Assembly (NCBI RefSeq): GCF_008312835.1
Contig: NZ_VSKS01000019.1
Span: 1 to 64,000, forward strand
DNA from: Streptomyces marokkonensis
Lineage (GTDB): Bacteria > Actinomycetota > Actinomycetes > Streptomycetales > Streptomycetaceae
Direction of reading: 5' to 3'
Length of the DNA: 64,000 nt
Below, piece after piece: positions 24,913 through 32,841 of the stretch. The position numbers and the translations under genes are program-made. The notes below the pieces were generated by a model. The model saw nothing but the letters and a program-made list of their open reading frames with translations. It ran no database searches and was not told where the DNA came from. Positions within the stretch are counted from its first letter, which is position 1; each line of letters opens with the position of its first letter.

Positions 24913-26459
24913 CCACGACCGAGGCCCGTCGGCTCGTCGACAAGCTGTGGAGTTACTGTCATGTCCTCCGGGACGACGGTGTCTCCACCATCGACTACGT
25001 CGAGCAGTTGACGCTTCTCGTGTTCCTCAAGATGGCGCACGAGGCGCAGTCCCGCCCGCCGATGTTCCGCGAGCAGATCATGCCCGAGGGGTCGGTCTGG
25101 GAGGGGCGCGGCTGGCCCGAGCTGCTGAACAACGACGGTGCCGAGCTCGAAGCCGCCTACACGCAGCTCCTCGAAGACCTGGGAGCCCAGCGCAAGGGCA
25201 CGACCTTCCACCTGATCTTCAACGGGGCCCGTAACCGCATCCACGACCCCGCCAAGCTCAAGCGCCTGGTCAAGGACCTGATCGACAAGGAGAGCTGGTC
25301 CGGTCAGAAGACCGACATCAAAGGCGACGCCTACGAGGAACTGCTCTCCCGTGGTGCGGAGGACATCAAGTCGGGCGCCGGTCAGTACTTCACCCCGCGT
25401 CCGTTGATCCAGGCCATCATCGACTGCGTCCGCCCCACCCCGGACGATACGATCACCGACCCTGCCAGCGGAACCGGCGGCTTCCTGCTCGCCGCCGCCG
25501 AGCACATCCTCCACGAGTACGGCACCCGGCTCACTCCCGAGCAGCGCAAGCACCTCAGCAGCGGCGGTATCTGGGGCACCGAGCTGGTCAGGAACACCGC
25601 GCGTCTCGCCGCGATGAACCTCTTCCTGCACGGCATCGGCCAGCCCACCGGGCCCACCCTCGTCCATGACCGTGACGCCCTCATCGCCCCGCCCACCAAG
25701 CGCGCGAGCCTGGTCCTGGCGAACCCGCCCTTCGGTAAGAAGTCGTCGATCACCGTGTACGGCGACGACGGCTCCGCCGCCCGTGAGGCGATCGCCTACG
25801 AGCGCCGTGACTTCTGGGTCACCACGACCAACAAGCAGCTCAACTTCGTCCAGCACATCGCCTCGCTGCTGGAGATCCACGGCCGGGCTGCGGTCGTCGT
25901 CCCGGACAACGTCCTCTTCGAAGGCGGCGCGGGTGAGACCATCCGCCGACGCCTGCTGAAGGAGTACGACGTCCACACGCTGCTGCGCCTGCCCACTGGC
26001 ATTTTCTACGCGGGCGGCGTCAAGGCCAACGTGCTGTTCTTTGAACGCAAGCCGGCCCGGCCCGAGCAGGCGTGGACCGAGAAGCTGTGGGTCTACGACT
26101 TCCGTACCGCCCAGCACTTCACTCTCAAGCAGAACCCGCTCACCCGGGCCCACCTCGAAGACTTCGTGCAGTGCTACCGCCCCGACGAGGACCGTTCCAA
26201 GCGCGTCGAGACGGAGCGCTTCAAGGCGTACACGTATGAGGAACTGATCGCCCGCGACAAGGCCAACCTCGACATCACCTGGCTCCGCGACCCCAGCCTC
26301 GACGACGCTGACAACCTGCCCGCGCCTGAGGTGCTGGCCGCCGAGATCGTCGAGGACCTCCAGGCCGCGCTGGAGGAGTTTGCCGCGATCGCAGAGACCT
26401 TGCGGCAGACACGGGGAGAGACCTCGGCAGAGGAGGCCGCGGACCCGGTCGCCGACTGA
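24909..26459 (+). CDS. hsdM: type I restriction-modification system, DNA methyltransferase subunit HsdM
   Basis: A 516-residue N6-adenine methyltransferase subunit. An N-terminal HsdM helical domain covers about 1-140. The SAM-binding motif I D-P-A-S-G-T-G-G-F-L-L is near 183 and the catalytic N-P-P-F-G-K-K near 273. The C-terminal helices contact HsdS. GTG start in a GTGA overlap with hsdS. It is the last gene of the operon, giving the order R-S-M, and a 16-bp hairpin follows ten bases after the stop. Confidence 0.96.
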   Translation: MTTTEARRLVDKLWSYCHVLRDDGVSTIDYVEQLTLLVFLKMAHEAQSRPPMFREQIMPEGSVWEGRGWPELLNNDGAELEAAYTQLLEDLGAQRKGTTFHLIFNGARNRIHDPAKLKRLVKDLIDKESWSGQKTDIKGDAYEELLSRGAEDIKSGAGQYFTPRPLIQAIIDCVRPTPDDTITDPASGTGGFLLAAAEHILHEYGTRLTPEQRKHLSSGGIWGTELVRNTARLAAMNLFLHGIGQPTGPTLVHDRDALIAPPTKRASLVLANPPFGKKSSITVYGDDGSAAREAIAYERRDFWVTTTNKQLNFVQHIASLLEIHGRAAVVVPDNVLFEGGAGETIRRRLLKEYDVHTLLRLPTGIFYAGGVKANVLFFERKPARPEQAWTEKLWVYDFRTAQHFTLKQNPLTRAHLEDFVQCYRPDEDRSKRVETERFKAYTYEELIARDKANLDITWLRDPSLDDADNLPAPEVLAAEIVEDLQAALEEFAAIAETLRQTRGETSAEEAADPVAD

Positions 26460-26468
26460 CATGCAGGC

Positions 26469-26502
26469 GTGGCCCGCACCCGTGTACACGGGTGCGGGCC
26501 AC
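26469..26502. terminator. bidirectional terminator between hsdM and the DUF397 gene
   Basis: Perfect 16-bp stem (26469-26484 with 26487-26502) around a TA dinucleotide, with a further 5-bp pairing outside (26461-26465 with 26504-26508). It lies between convergent genes. Confidence 0.9.
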
Positions 26503-26523
26503 GTGCATCTACTCCGTCATTGT

Positions 26524-26784
26524 TCAGTGTTTGGAGGCGTACAACAGGAAGGTTGCCCAGGTGGTGGGAGTGAGGGCGAGGCGGGGGCCGTCCGGGTTCT
26601 TGGAGTCACGGACGAGGATGTGGTCGGGGACGGTGGCCACCTCGACGCAGGAGGGAGTATCAGCGCCGCTGTAGCTGCTCTTCTTCCAGGCCACTTCGAC
26701 GCAGGACGGGCTGTCATCCGTGCTGTAGCTGCTTTTTATCCACATGAGTGCTGTCCCGTTCTCAAAGGCAGGCTTGAAGCTCAC
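26524..26784 (-). CDS. DUF397 domain protein
   Basis: An 86-residue small acidic protein of the DUF397 type that pairs with Scr1/WhiJ-like regulators in Streptomyces. The usual K-S-S-Y-S...C-V-E-V-A block occurs twice in tandem (about residues 17-32 and 34-49), followed by the D-S-K-N-P-D-G-P-R-L block. The GTG start overlaps the stop of the XRE gene (GTGA), so translation is coupled; ATG 26745 is an alternative. Such proteins are proposed to modulate their partner regulator like a toxin-antitoxin or anti-repressor pair. Confidence 0.87.
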   Translation of the reverse strand: MSFKPAFENGTALMWIKSSYSTDDSPSCVEVAWKKSSYSGADTPSCVEVATVPDHILVRDSKNPDGPRLALTPTTWATFLLYASKH

Positions 26785-27614
26785 GGTTCTCCCAGCATTC
26801 TTTCGATGAAGGCCAGAGACTCCTCGGGGGTGAGAGCCTGAGAGCGGATGGTCCCGTAGCGGATCTCAAGGATCTGAACGAGTTTCGGGTCGACAATCGC
26901 ACGGCTGGTGAGCTGAACTTCGTTGGATCCCACAGTGGTTCCATCCTTGAGTCGAAGGACTCGGAACGGGCCATCGACCCCGGCGTTCCCCTCACGTCCA
27001 AGAGGCATGACCTGGATGTCAACGCTCCGCAGCTTGCCCAACTGCAACAATCGTTCGAGCTGCTCGCGCATCACCATTCTGCCCCCGTAGGGGCGTCGCA
27101 ACGTCGACTCGCATTGCACGAAACTGAAAACGGGCAGCGAGGTGCCGCCGCTGATGATCTCTTGGCGAGCTGTACGCGCAGCCACCTGCTGCTCCAGCTC
27201 CTCCTCTGAGAAGGGTGGTCGCCGAGAGCTGAACACAGCCCGTGCGTATGCCTCGGTCTGCAGCAAGCCGTCGATGACGGAGTTGCTGTAGGAGCAGATC
27301 TCGACGGCCTCCGCCTCCAGCCGCTTTACGTCCCGCACCTTCTTCGGGTACCGGACCTCCGCCACGTCCTTCTTCATCGCGGAGATCTTGCCGCCCGCGC
27401 CCAGGACCTCGTCCGCGGCGTCCAAGTACTCGGGCCGGGGAATCCGTCGTCCCCGCTCCACACAGGAGACCGTCTCCTCCCCGTACTTGATCGCCGCCCC
27501 GAACTCCGCCTGGGTGAGGCCGGCCGCCTCTCGCCACAGCTTCAACTGCCGTGTGACCGTGCGCATCACGGCCCCGGCCTCTTCGTCGTCCAGCCCCGCT
27601 TCCCACCCGCTCAT
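26781..27614 (-). CDS. XRE-family regulator with DUF5753 (Scr1/WhiJ-like)
   Basis: A 277-residue regulator. The HTH lies at about 20-75 (A-G-L-T-Q-A-E-F-G-A-A-I-K-Y-G-E-E-T-V-S-C-V-E-R-G) and the DUF5753 domain at about 90-275. ATG 27614 has GGAGG eight bases upstream. It forms an operon with the DUF397 gene and is divergent from the graspetide precursor. The shared upstream region contains an 8-bp inverted repeat. WhiJ-type clusters often add an anti-sigma-type ATPase; such a gene lies at the far end of the graspetide operon here, which suggests that this regulator controls the whole locus. Confidence 0.88.
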   Translation of the reverse strand: MSGWEAGLDDEEAGAVMRTVTRQLKLWREAAGLTQAEFGAAIKYGEETVSCVERGRRIPRPEYLDAADEVLGAGGKISAMKKDVAEVRYPKKVRDVKRLEAEAVEICSYSNSVIDGLLQTEAYARAVFSSRRPPFSEEELEQQVAARTARQEIISGGTSLPVFSFVQCESTLRRPYGGRMVMREQLERLLQLGKLRSVDIQVMPLGREGNAGVDGPFRVLRLKDGTTVGSNEVQLTSRAIVDPKLVQILEIRYGTIRSQALTPEESLAFIERMLGEP

Positions 27615-27680
27615 GTTCGCCGCCTCCCGTCGCGCGCCCTTCCCCGGACCAACTCCGGCCGCCCGCGTCCGGTCACCCCG

Positions 27681-27776
27681 GGCAGGGCGGACAGAAGCCG
27701 GACACCTGGCGTACAGCCGTCGGCCGTACGACCTGCCGGTATTCGCAGTGTGCACATGTGTGAGCACACTGGGTGG
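27681..27776 (+). promoter_or_regulatory. graspetide promoter-region module, copy 1
   Basis: About 95 bases that recur at 30301-30395. From ACAGCCGTCGGCCG (27713 here) to CTGGGTG the two copies align over 63 bases without gaps; upstream similarity starts at GGCAG with one 1-base gap. It ends about 48 bases before the precursor start. It contains the inverted repeat at 27746-27771. Confidence 0.75.
27746..27771. promoter_or_regulatory. inverted-repeat operator candidate
   Basis: CAGTGTGC (27746-27753) and GCACACTG (27764-27771) form a perfect 8-bp inverted repeat with a 10-base spacer, midway between the divergent XRE regulator and the precursor gene. Confidence 0.6.
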
Positions 27777-27823
27777 CGAGAATTGGGAACTCCGCATCGC
27801 GGAAAGAGAAGGGACACCACCCC

Positions 27824-28090
27824 ATGACGACACTCGCCCTCGAAACCCCCTGGGCGCTGCGCCTGGTCACCGACCGGCTGCCGGTCGTGCCGCCGCCTTA
27901 CGCGACGGTGACGCTCGACCCCGTCACGCAGACCGCCCGCTACACCGACTCCGCCGGGCGGAGGGTCGAGATGGGCAAGCACGGGACGTCGAGGACGACC
28001 GGTACCGCTTCCGTGTCCGGGGGAGGCGACGGGAACGGTCCACAGCCCCAGACACAGGACGACAGCACCACCGACTACGAATCGGACTGA
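27824..28090 (+). CDS. tgmA: putative ATP-grasp-modified RiPP precursor (graspetide precursor)
   Basis: An 88-residue precursor peptide. The leader (about 1-52) has P9-W-A-L-R-L14, the L-P-V-V-P-P-P-Y proline block and D32-P-V-T-Q36...Y40-T-D, the conserved marks of the GRASP_targ family. The likely core follows K-H-G-T-S and is rich in Thr/Ser (T55, S56, T58, T59, T61, S63, S65) with D69-G70 in the middle. Acidic residues D79, D80, D84, E86 and D88 near the end could be joined to the Thr/Ser by ester bonds. ATG 27824 has AGAGAAGGG upstream. The ligase gene starts three bases after the stop. Confidence 0.88.
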   Translation: MTTLALETPWALRLVTDRLPVVPPPYATVTLDPVTQTARYTDSAGRRVEMGKHGTSRTTGTASVSGGGDGNGPQPQTQDDSTTDYESD

Positions 28091-28093
28091 CCG

Positions 28094-29074
28094 ATGGCTT
28101 CCACCGTCCTGGTCGTCACCGCGCTGGAGGACGTCACCGCGGACCGGGTCGTCGCCGCGCTGAACGAGCGTGAGGTGCCCGTCGTCCGCGTCGATCCCGC
28201 CGACATCGGGCCCGCCCTGACGTTCGGTTTCCGCCTCGACGCGGAGCGTCCGGCGTGGAGCGGGTGGCTGCGTACGGCGAGCCGGGAGGTGGAGACGGGG
28301 CAAGTGGCGGCGGTGTACTACCGCCGTCCCACTCCGTACGGTGCCCGGTTCATGCATCTGCCCCGGCAGCAGCGGGACTTCGCCGCCGCCGAGGCGCGGC
28401 ACGGGCTCGGCGGCGTCCTGAACGCCCTGTCCGGCGCCCGGTACGTCAACCACCCGGCCGTGGTGGCCCGTGCGGAGTCCAAGCCTGCCCAACTCCGGAG
28501 GTTCGCCCGGCTCGGGCTGAGGATTCCTCCGACGTTGATCACCAATGACCGCAAGGACGCCGAGGAGTTCGCCTCCGCCTACGGCCCCGTCGTCTGCAAG
28601 ACGTTCCGCGGCCTGCCCGCCGGTGACGACGGGCGCACCGGAGCGATCTGGACCCAGCGGGTCGACCCGGAGAACTTCGACGAAACGCTCACCGTGACCG
28701 CCCACCTGTTCCAGGCCGAGATCCCCAAGACCGGTGACGTACGCGTCACCGTGGTCGGCCGTCGTGTCTTCGCCCAGCAGGTCGCCGCACCCGACGGCGC
28801 GCTGGACTGGCGCCGGGGTGACTGGGGCGCCCTGGTCCACGCCCCGATCACCGTGCCGCCGTCCGTCGAGGCGGCGCTGCACTCCTACCTGGCCTCGTTC
28901 GGTCTGGTCTTCGGCTGCTTCGACTTCGCGCTCACCGGTGACGGGGACGACCCGGAACACTGGACGGCGATCGAGTGCAACCCGAACGGACAGTGGGGCT
29001 GGCTTCCCGACGCCGAGGACATCACCGAGGCATTCGCCGGCCTTCTCACCGTGGAAAGGAAGGGCCGTTCATGA
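28094..29074 (+). CDS. tgmB: ATP-grasp ribosomal peptide maturase
   Basis: A 326-residue ATP-grasp ligase of the TgmB/SAV_5884 type. The N-terminal pre-ATP-grasp domain begins T-V-L-V-V-T-A-L-E-D-V-T-A-D-R-V. The nucleotide-binding region has V-C-K-T-F-R-G near 176-182, and the metal-binding E-C-N-P-N-G-Q-W-G-W near residues 296-305 is typical of graspetide and RimK-like ligases. It would form side-chain macrolactones or macrolactams in the TgmA core using ATP. The next gene overlaps by ATGA. Confidence 0.93.
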   Translation: MASTVLVVTALEDVTADRVVAALNEREVPVVRVDPADIGPALTFGFRLDAERPAWSGWLRTASREVETGQVAAVYYRRPTPYGARFMHLPRQQRDFAAAEARHGLGGVLNALSGARYVNHPAVVARAESKPAQLRRFARLGLRIPPTLITNDRKDAEEFASAYGPVVCKTFRGLPAGDDGRTGAIWTQRVDPENFDETLTVTAHLFQAEIPKTGDVRVTVVGRRVFAQQVAAPDGALDWRRGDWGALVHAPITVPPSVEAALHSYLASFGLVFGCFDFALTGDGDDPEHWTAIECNPNGQWGWLPDAEDITEAFAGLLTVERKGRS

Positions 29075-30273
29075 CGCTGCCCGTCGACCTCGACACCGAT
29101 GCCGCGCGGCTGCGCGCCGTCATGGCGGAGGGCCTCGCCGCACGCGGGGCGCTGGACGATCCGGCTTGGCGGGCGGCGGTGGAGGCGGTACCCCGGCACC
29201 GGTTCGTGCCCGGCTTCTACCTGCCCGCCGAGGAGCGCGACGAGCAGGGGCTCACCGTGTGGCAGCCGGTCACCGCCGCGCTCGACCACGGGCGCTGGCT
29301 GGCCGCCGCGTACTCCGACACCACGCTCATCACGCAGTTCGACGGTGACGAACCCGACTGGGAGCACCCGGCCGAGCGGCACGGAGGGGCCCCGACCTCG
29401 TCCTCCACCCTGCCGTCGCTCGTGGTGCGGATGTGGGCCGATGCCGACGTCCGGGAGGGGCACACGGTGCTGGAGATCGGCACGGGGACGGGGTACTCGA
29501 CCGCGCTCGCCTGCGAACGCCTCGGATCGGCCGGTGTGACGAGCATCGAGGTGGACCCGCACCGGCTGGAGCGGGCCGCGAGCGCGCTGCACGGCTGCGG
29601 TTACGCACCCGCCCTCGCGGTCGCGGACGGGCTGTACGGGTACTGGCCCGAGGCCCCGTTCGACCGGATCGTCGCGGCCTGCTCCTTCCGTGCCGTGCCC
29701 CCGGCCCTCGTCGCCCAGACCCGGCCGGGCGGAAAGATCCTGCTGACGCTCTCAGGCTGGCTCTACGGGTACGCCCGTGTCCTGCTCACCGTCGCCGGGG
29801 ACGGCACCGCCGAGGGGCGTCTGCTGGGCGGCACGGTCTCCTTCATGTCAGCGCGTACGCACGCGGCGCCGGCCTTCGGCAACCCCGCCCACTGGGCGGC
29901 GGAGCTGCCGGGGGAGGCGCGGGTCGCCCGGCACGGTCCCCAGCGGATCACCGCCGCGACCGAGGAGGCTTTCCACTTGCGCTTCCTCGTGCAGAGCGCG
30001 GTGCCCGGTGCGCAACTGACGACCGTCGGCGACGTCGTGCACCTGGTCGACGTGGTCAGCGGGTCGGCCGCCACACTGGCCCCGGACGGCGGCAGCGGTT
30101 GGCGGGTGCGGGAGGGCGGTCCGGTCAGGCTGTGGGAGAGCGTCGAGCGGGTCATCGACGTCCACGACGCGGCCGGGCGGCCGGAACCGGAGACCTTCAC
30201 CCTGTGCGTCCACGACGGCGGGCAGCACCTGCGGCACCCGCGGATGCCCTGCCTGCCGCTGCCGACGCCCTGA
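29071..30273 (+). CDS. tgmC: PIMT-like methyltransferase of the ATP-grasp peptide maturase system
   Basis: A 400-residue protein with a protein-L-isoaspartate O-methyltransferase-like domain. S-S-S-T-L-P-S-L-V-V-R-M-W near 110-122 precedes motif I V-L-E-I-G-T-G-T-G-Y-S-T near 133-144, and an extra C-terminal domain of about 170 residues follows. In the characterised graspetide fuscimiditide a homologue methylates a core Asp, which closes to an aspartimide; by analogy D69 (Asp-Gly) of the precursor is the candidate site. ATG 29071 overlaps the ligase stop. Confidence 0.9.
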   Translation: MTLPVDLDTDAARLRAVMAEGLAARGALDDPAWRAAVEAVPRHRFVPGFYLPAEERDEQGLTVWQPVTAALDHGRWLAAAYSDTTLITQFDGDEPDWEHPAERHGGAPTSSSTLPSLVVRMWADADVREGHTVLEIGTGTGYSTALACERLGSAGVTSIEVDPHRLERAASALHGCGYAPALAVADGLYGYWPEAPFDRIVAACSFRAVPPALVAQTRPGGKILLTLSGWLYGYARVLLTVAGDGTAEGRLLGGTVSFMSARTHAAPAFGNPAHWAAELPGEARVARHGPQRITAATEEAFHLRFLVQSAVPGAQLTTVGDVVHLVDVVSGSAATLAPDGGSGWRVREGGPVRLWESVERVIDVHDAAGRPEPETFTLCVHDGGQHLRHPRMPCLPLPTP

Positions 30274-30300
30274 GGGGAGGCCCGTCGACCTGCCCCACCG

Positions 30301-30395
30301 GGCAGCCCGGACGAGACCGGGCACCTCACGGACAGCCGTCGGCCGCACGGGCCGCCAGCCTTCACGAGAGGTGTATGCCTCACGACTCTGGGTGA
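30301..30395 (+). promoter_or_regulatory. graspetide promoter-region module, copy 2
   Basis: Second copy of the ~95-base element found at 27681-27776. It contains the same ACAGCCGTCGGCCG core (30332-30345) and the same end CTGGGTG at equal distance. It stops at the start codon of the ATPase gene, so that gene may be translated from a very short leader or be leaderless. Confidence 0.72.
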
Positions 30396-30396
30396 T

Positions 30397-30825
30397 GTGA
30401 ATCAGGAAACCGTCGTATCGCGCACCCCGCTCCACCAGTACTCCGTGCCGCTCTCCGCCACCCGCCGGGGTGCACGGCTGGCCCGTCTGCTGGCCGCCGA
30501 GCAACTGGAAGCCTGGGGAGTGCCGTTGGACCCGGCCCGGGTGGTCGTCGCGGAACTCGCGGCCAACGCCGTCCTGCACGGGCGTGTGGCAGGGCGCGGC
30601 TTCCGGCTCGGTCTCACCGTCACGGCGCCCCGCACCCTTCGCATCGAGGTTACCGACCCCCGGGGCAATCAACTGCCCCCGCAGAAGCGGGCGGCCGGCG
30701 GGGCGGAGCCCGGCGAATCCGGATACGGCCTGCTCCTGGTCGGTGAACTGGCCGACCGCTGGGGCGTGCGAACAGGTCCGGTGCCGTGCAAGACCGTGTG
30801 GGCGGAGCTGGATCTCGGCCGATGA
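30397..30825 (+). CDS. ATP-binding protein, anti-sigma-factor-type HATPase_c
   Basis: A 142-residue single-domain GHKL ATPase of the RsbW/SpoIIAB-like group common in Streptomyces. The N-box reads E-L-A-A-N-A-V-L-H-G near 49-58, then V-T-D-P-R-G (G1) and E-S-G-Y-G-L-L-L-V (G2). It may act as an anti-sigma factor or as the ATPase partner of WhiJ/DUF397 clusters. The GTG start has no good ribosome binding site. The shared upstream module suggests that it is coregulated with the graspetide genes. Confidence 0.83.
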   Translation: MNQETVVSRTPLHQYSVPLSATRRGARLARLLAAEQLEAWGVPLDPARVVVAELAANAVLHGRVAGRGFRLGLTVTAPRTLRIEVTDPRGNQLPPQKRAAGGAEPGESGYGLLLVGELADRWGVRTGPVPCKTVWAELDLGR

Positions 30826-30846
30826 GTCCGGCCTCAGCCGGTCGAT

Positions 30847-30891
30847 CGTATGAGGCGGAGCGTCCCTTCCTGGGGCGCTCCGCCTCATACG
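30847..30891. terminator. terminator after the ATPase gene
   Basis: Perfect 16-bp stem (30847-30862 with 30876-30891) and a 13-base loop followed by TTTT. It also faces the end of the convergent LysM gene. Confidence 0.92.
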
Positions 30892-30928
30892 TTTTCCGCT
30901 GACGGCTCTGTACCTCCGGGGCTGATTC

Positions 30929-32734
30929 CTACTCGGACTTCGACTTGGGCGTGAAGACCAGCAGGCGGTCCAGGAGGAGTGAGGACAGGGCCGGGTGGGT
31001 GAGGGTCTCGGGCTGCATGTAGGCGCGTGCCACCGCCTGCATGCGGCTCATGTCGACGGTCCTGTCGGCGCCGTACTGCGCGCAGAAGTCGGTGCCGGCG
31101 GACGGAAGCTCGGTGACGTGCGGGCCGGTCGGTCCCGCGTCGCCGGCCCGGCTGAAGGTCCAGGCGTAGAGCTTGTCCGCGTCCGGGCTGTCGGCGAGGT
31201 AGTCGCGCGCGCTGCCCCGCAGGTCGCGGTGGTTCCTGGCGGTCACCGAGACGGCGGCCTCCTCGTCGGCGTAGAGCGAGATGCTGGAGTAGCTCGCCTG
31301 CCGGGTGGCCACGTGGTTGGCGCCGTAGGCGACGACGAAGGAGCCGTCGGGCAGGCTGAAGCTCGGGCTCAGCGGGTCGTCGGCGTCGTTGGACAGCGCG
31401 CCGATCCCGGGCGTGGGGGGATCGATCACCTTGTTGGACTGCAGCCCCGGGTACGACTGCTCGAAGCCGCGCTCCATCGCCACGTCACGTGCCTGGAAAC
31501 CCGGGTGGGCGTCGATGATCCGCTGCCGCAGCTTCTGCAGCGCGGGGTTGAGGTCGAGTTCGGTGGCCCCGGTCCCGGCGACGCGCAGCCGGGGCACGGG
31601 CAGCGGGGCCGGGTCGTACACCGGTTTCGTCTGGTCGGCGGAGGTGCCCTTCGGCCGTACCCGCAGGACCTGGAGCGGGGGCGCGTCGCGGTACGCGTCG
31701 AGCGCCTTCTCGAAGCCGGGCTCGGGCGCGGCCGTACGGATGCCGAGCAGGAACTGGTCGGCTTCCTTGCCGAGGCCCAGGCGGAACATGGCCGGGGGAA
31801 CGGTCGCGTCGTTGATCGCGCCGCCGAGCCCGGAGGCGGCCAGTATCTCGTGCACCTCGGCCCGCGTGCGCTCGTGCCCCGTGATCACGAGGGCGAACGG
31901 CTGCCCGAAGGGGGTGGGGCCGGCCGTTTTCACGGTTCCCCTGTTGACGGGGTCGCCGACCGCGGGCCACAGGACCGGACCGGTCTGCAGGGACCCCCTC
32001 ACCATCGTGAGGTCGAAGGAGAAGTAGGCCTCCGGCGGCGGTGTCGTCCCGATCAGGACCACGGCCTCGTCCTCGCGCAGGCGCCAGGTCACGGGCGGGT
32101 TGGTGTTGGCCGTCTGCCCCGGTACCTCGGGGAGGTTCGTGATGATGTACGGCGACTGCGGGTTGGGCCACATGCCGCTGAACAGGACGCCCTCGCAGTA
32201 CCTGCGGTTCAGGTCGAACACGGCCTCGGATCCCGGCTGGGACACGTAGCCGGACTGTGCCACCTGGCGCTGGAACCGGGCGACGTGCGGGTCGGCCTTC
32301 CGGTCCGGGGTGGTGGCGCCCGCCGGCCGGCGGGCGGGAGTGTGGATCGCCGTTCCGGCGAAGATCCGGTGCCCGTCGTCGTCCGACGGGTAGCCGTGGG
32401 CCCGCGCGGCCTTCTCGATGCCGTCCCGGCTGGCGCGGTAGAGGTCGGGCCACTTGGCTCCGGACCCGTAGATCTCCTCCGCCATGGACCACAGGGTGTC
32501 GCCGTCGGTGACGGTGCGGACGTCCTCGCCGTCGTTCGCCGCGTCCTTGGCCGGGGTCGGCGCCGGGGCGGTCAGTGCGGTGGGGGCCGGGGTGGTGGTC
32601 GTCGCGGGCTGGGCGAGGGCCGTGGTCGCGGGGCAGAGAACCGTGCAGCCGGCCGCGATGCCGCTGACGGCCGTCACGGCTATGCGACGGTGCCGGCGTG
32701 ATGCCTTCGGGTGTCGTATCGGGAGTTTCTGCAC
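30929..32734 (-). CDS. secreted LysM-domain protein
   Basis: A 601-residue exported protein. An Arg/His-rich n-region and hydrophobic stretch (I-A-V-T-A-V-S-G-I-A-A-G) end at A-L-A-Q near residue 41. A Thr/Pro/Ala linker follows, then one LysM domain (V-T-D-G-D-T-L-W-S-M-A-E-E-I-Y-G...) near 73-130 that should bind peptidoglycan. The remaining 450 residues form an extracellular region I do not recognise. GTG 32734 is chosen because GGAG lies six bases upstream; ATG 32773 is possible but leaves the signal peptide unusually far from the start. Probably cell-wall associated. Confidence 0.78.
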   Translation of the reverse strand: MQKLPIRHPKASRRHRRIAVTAVSGIAAGCTVLCPATTALAQPATTTTPAPTALTAPAPTPAKDAANDGEDVRTVTDGDTLWSMAEEIYGSGAKWPDLYRASRDGIEKAARAHGYPSDDDGHRIFAGTAIHTPARRPAGATTPDRKADPHVARFQRQVAQSGYVSQPGSEAVFDLNRRYCEGVLFSGMWPNPQSPYIITNLPEVPGQTANTNPPVTWRLREDEAVVLIGTTPPPEAYFSFDLTMVRGSLQTGPVLWPAVGDPVNRGTVKTAGPTPFGQPFALVITGHERTRAEVHEILAASGLGGAINDATVPPAMFRLGLGKEADQFLLGIRTAAPEPGFEKALDAYRDAPPLQVLRVRPKGTSADQTKPVYDPAPLPVPRLRVAGTGATELDLNPALQKLRQRIIDAHPGFQARDVAMERGFEQSYPGLQSNKVIDPPTPGIGALSNDADDPLSPSFSLPDGSFVVAYGANHVATRQASYSSISLYADEEAAVSVTARNHRDLRGSARDYLADSPDADKLYAWTFSRAGDAGPTGPHVTELPSAGTDFCAQYGADRTVDMSRMQAVARAYMQPETLTHPALSSLLLDRLLVFTPKSKSE

Positions 32735-32841
32735 ACAGAGCTCCAGGGGTGCGAGTGCGGAGAGTTTCCGCATGTCACGCTAGGTGCTCGCTCTGGTGTG
32801 TGCATGTGCCGTTCACCCGGATGGGGGGCGCGCGGCGCGGC

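Noticed and set aside
26781-26784. XRE/DUF397 pair as a classical toxin-antitoxin system
   Set aside because: Neither protein shows a toxin fold. The pair is better explained as a WhiJ-type regulator with its small partner.
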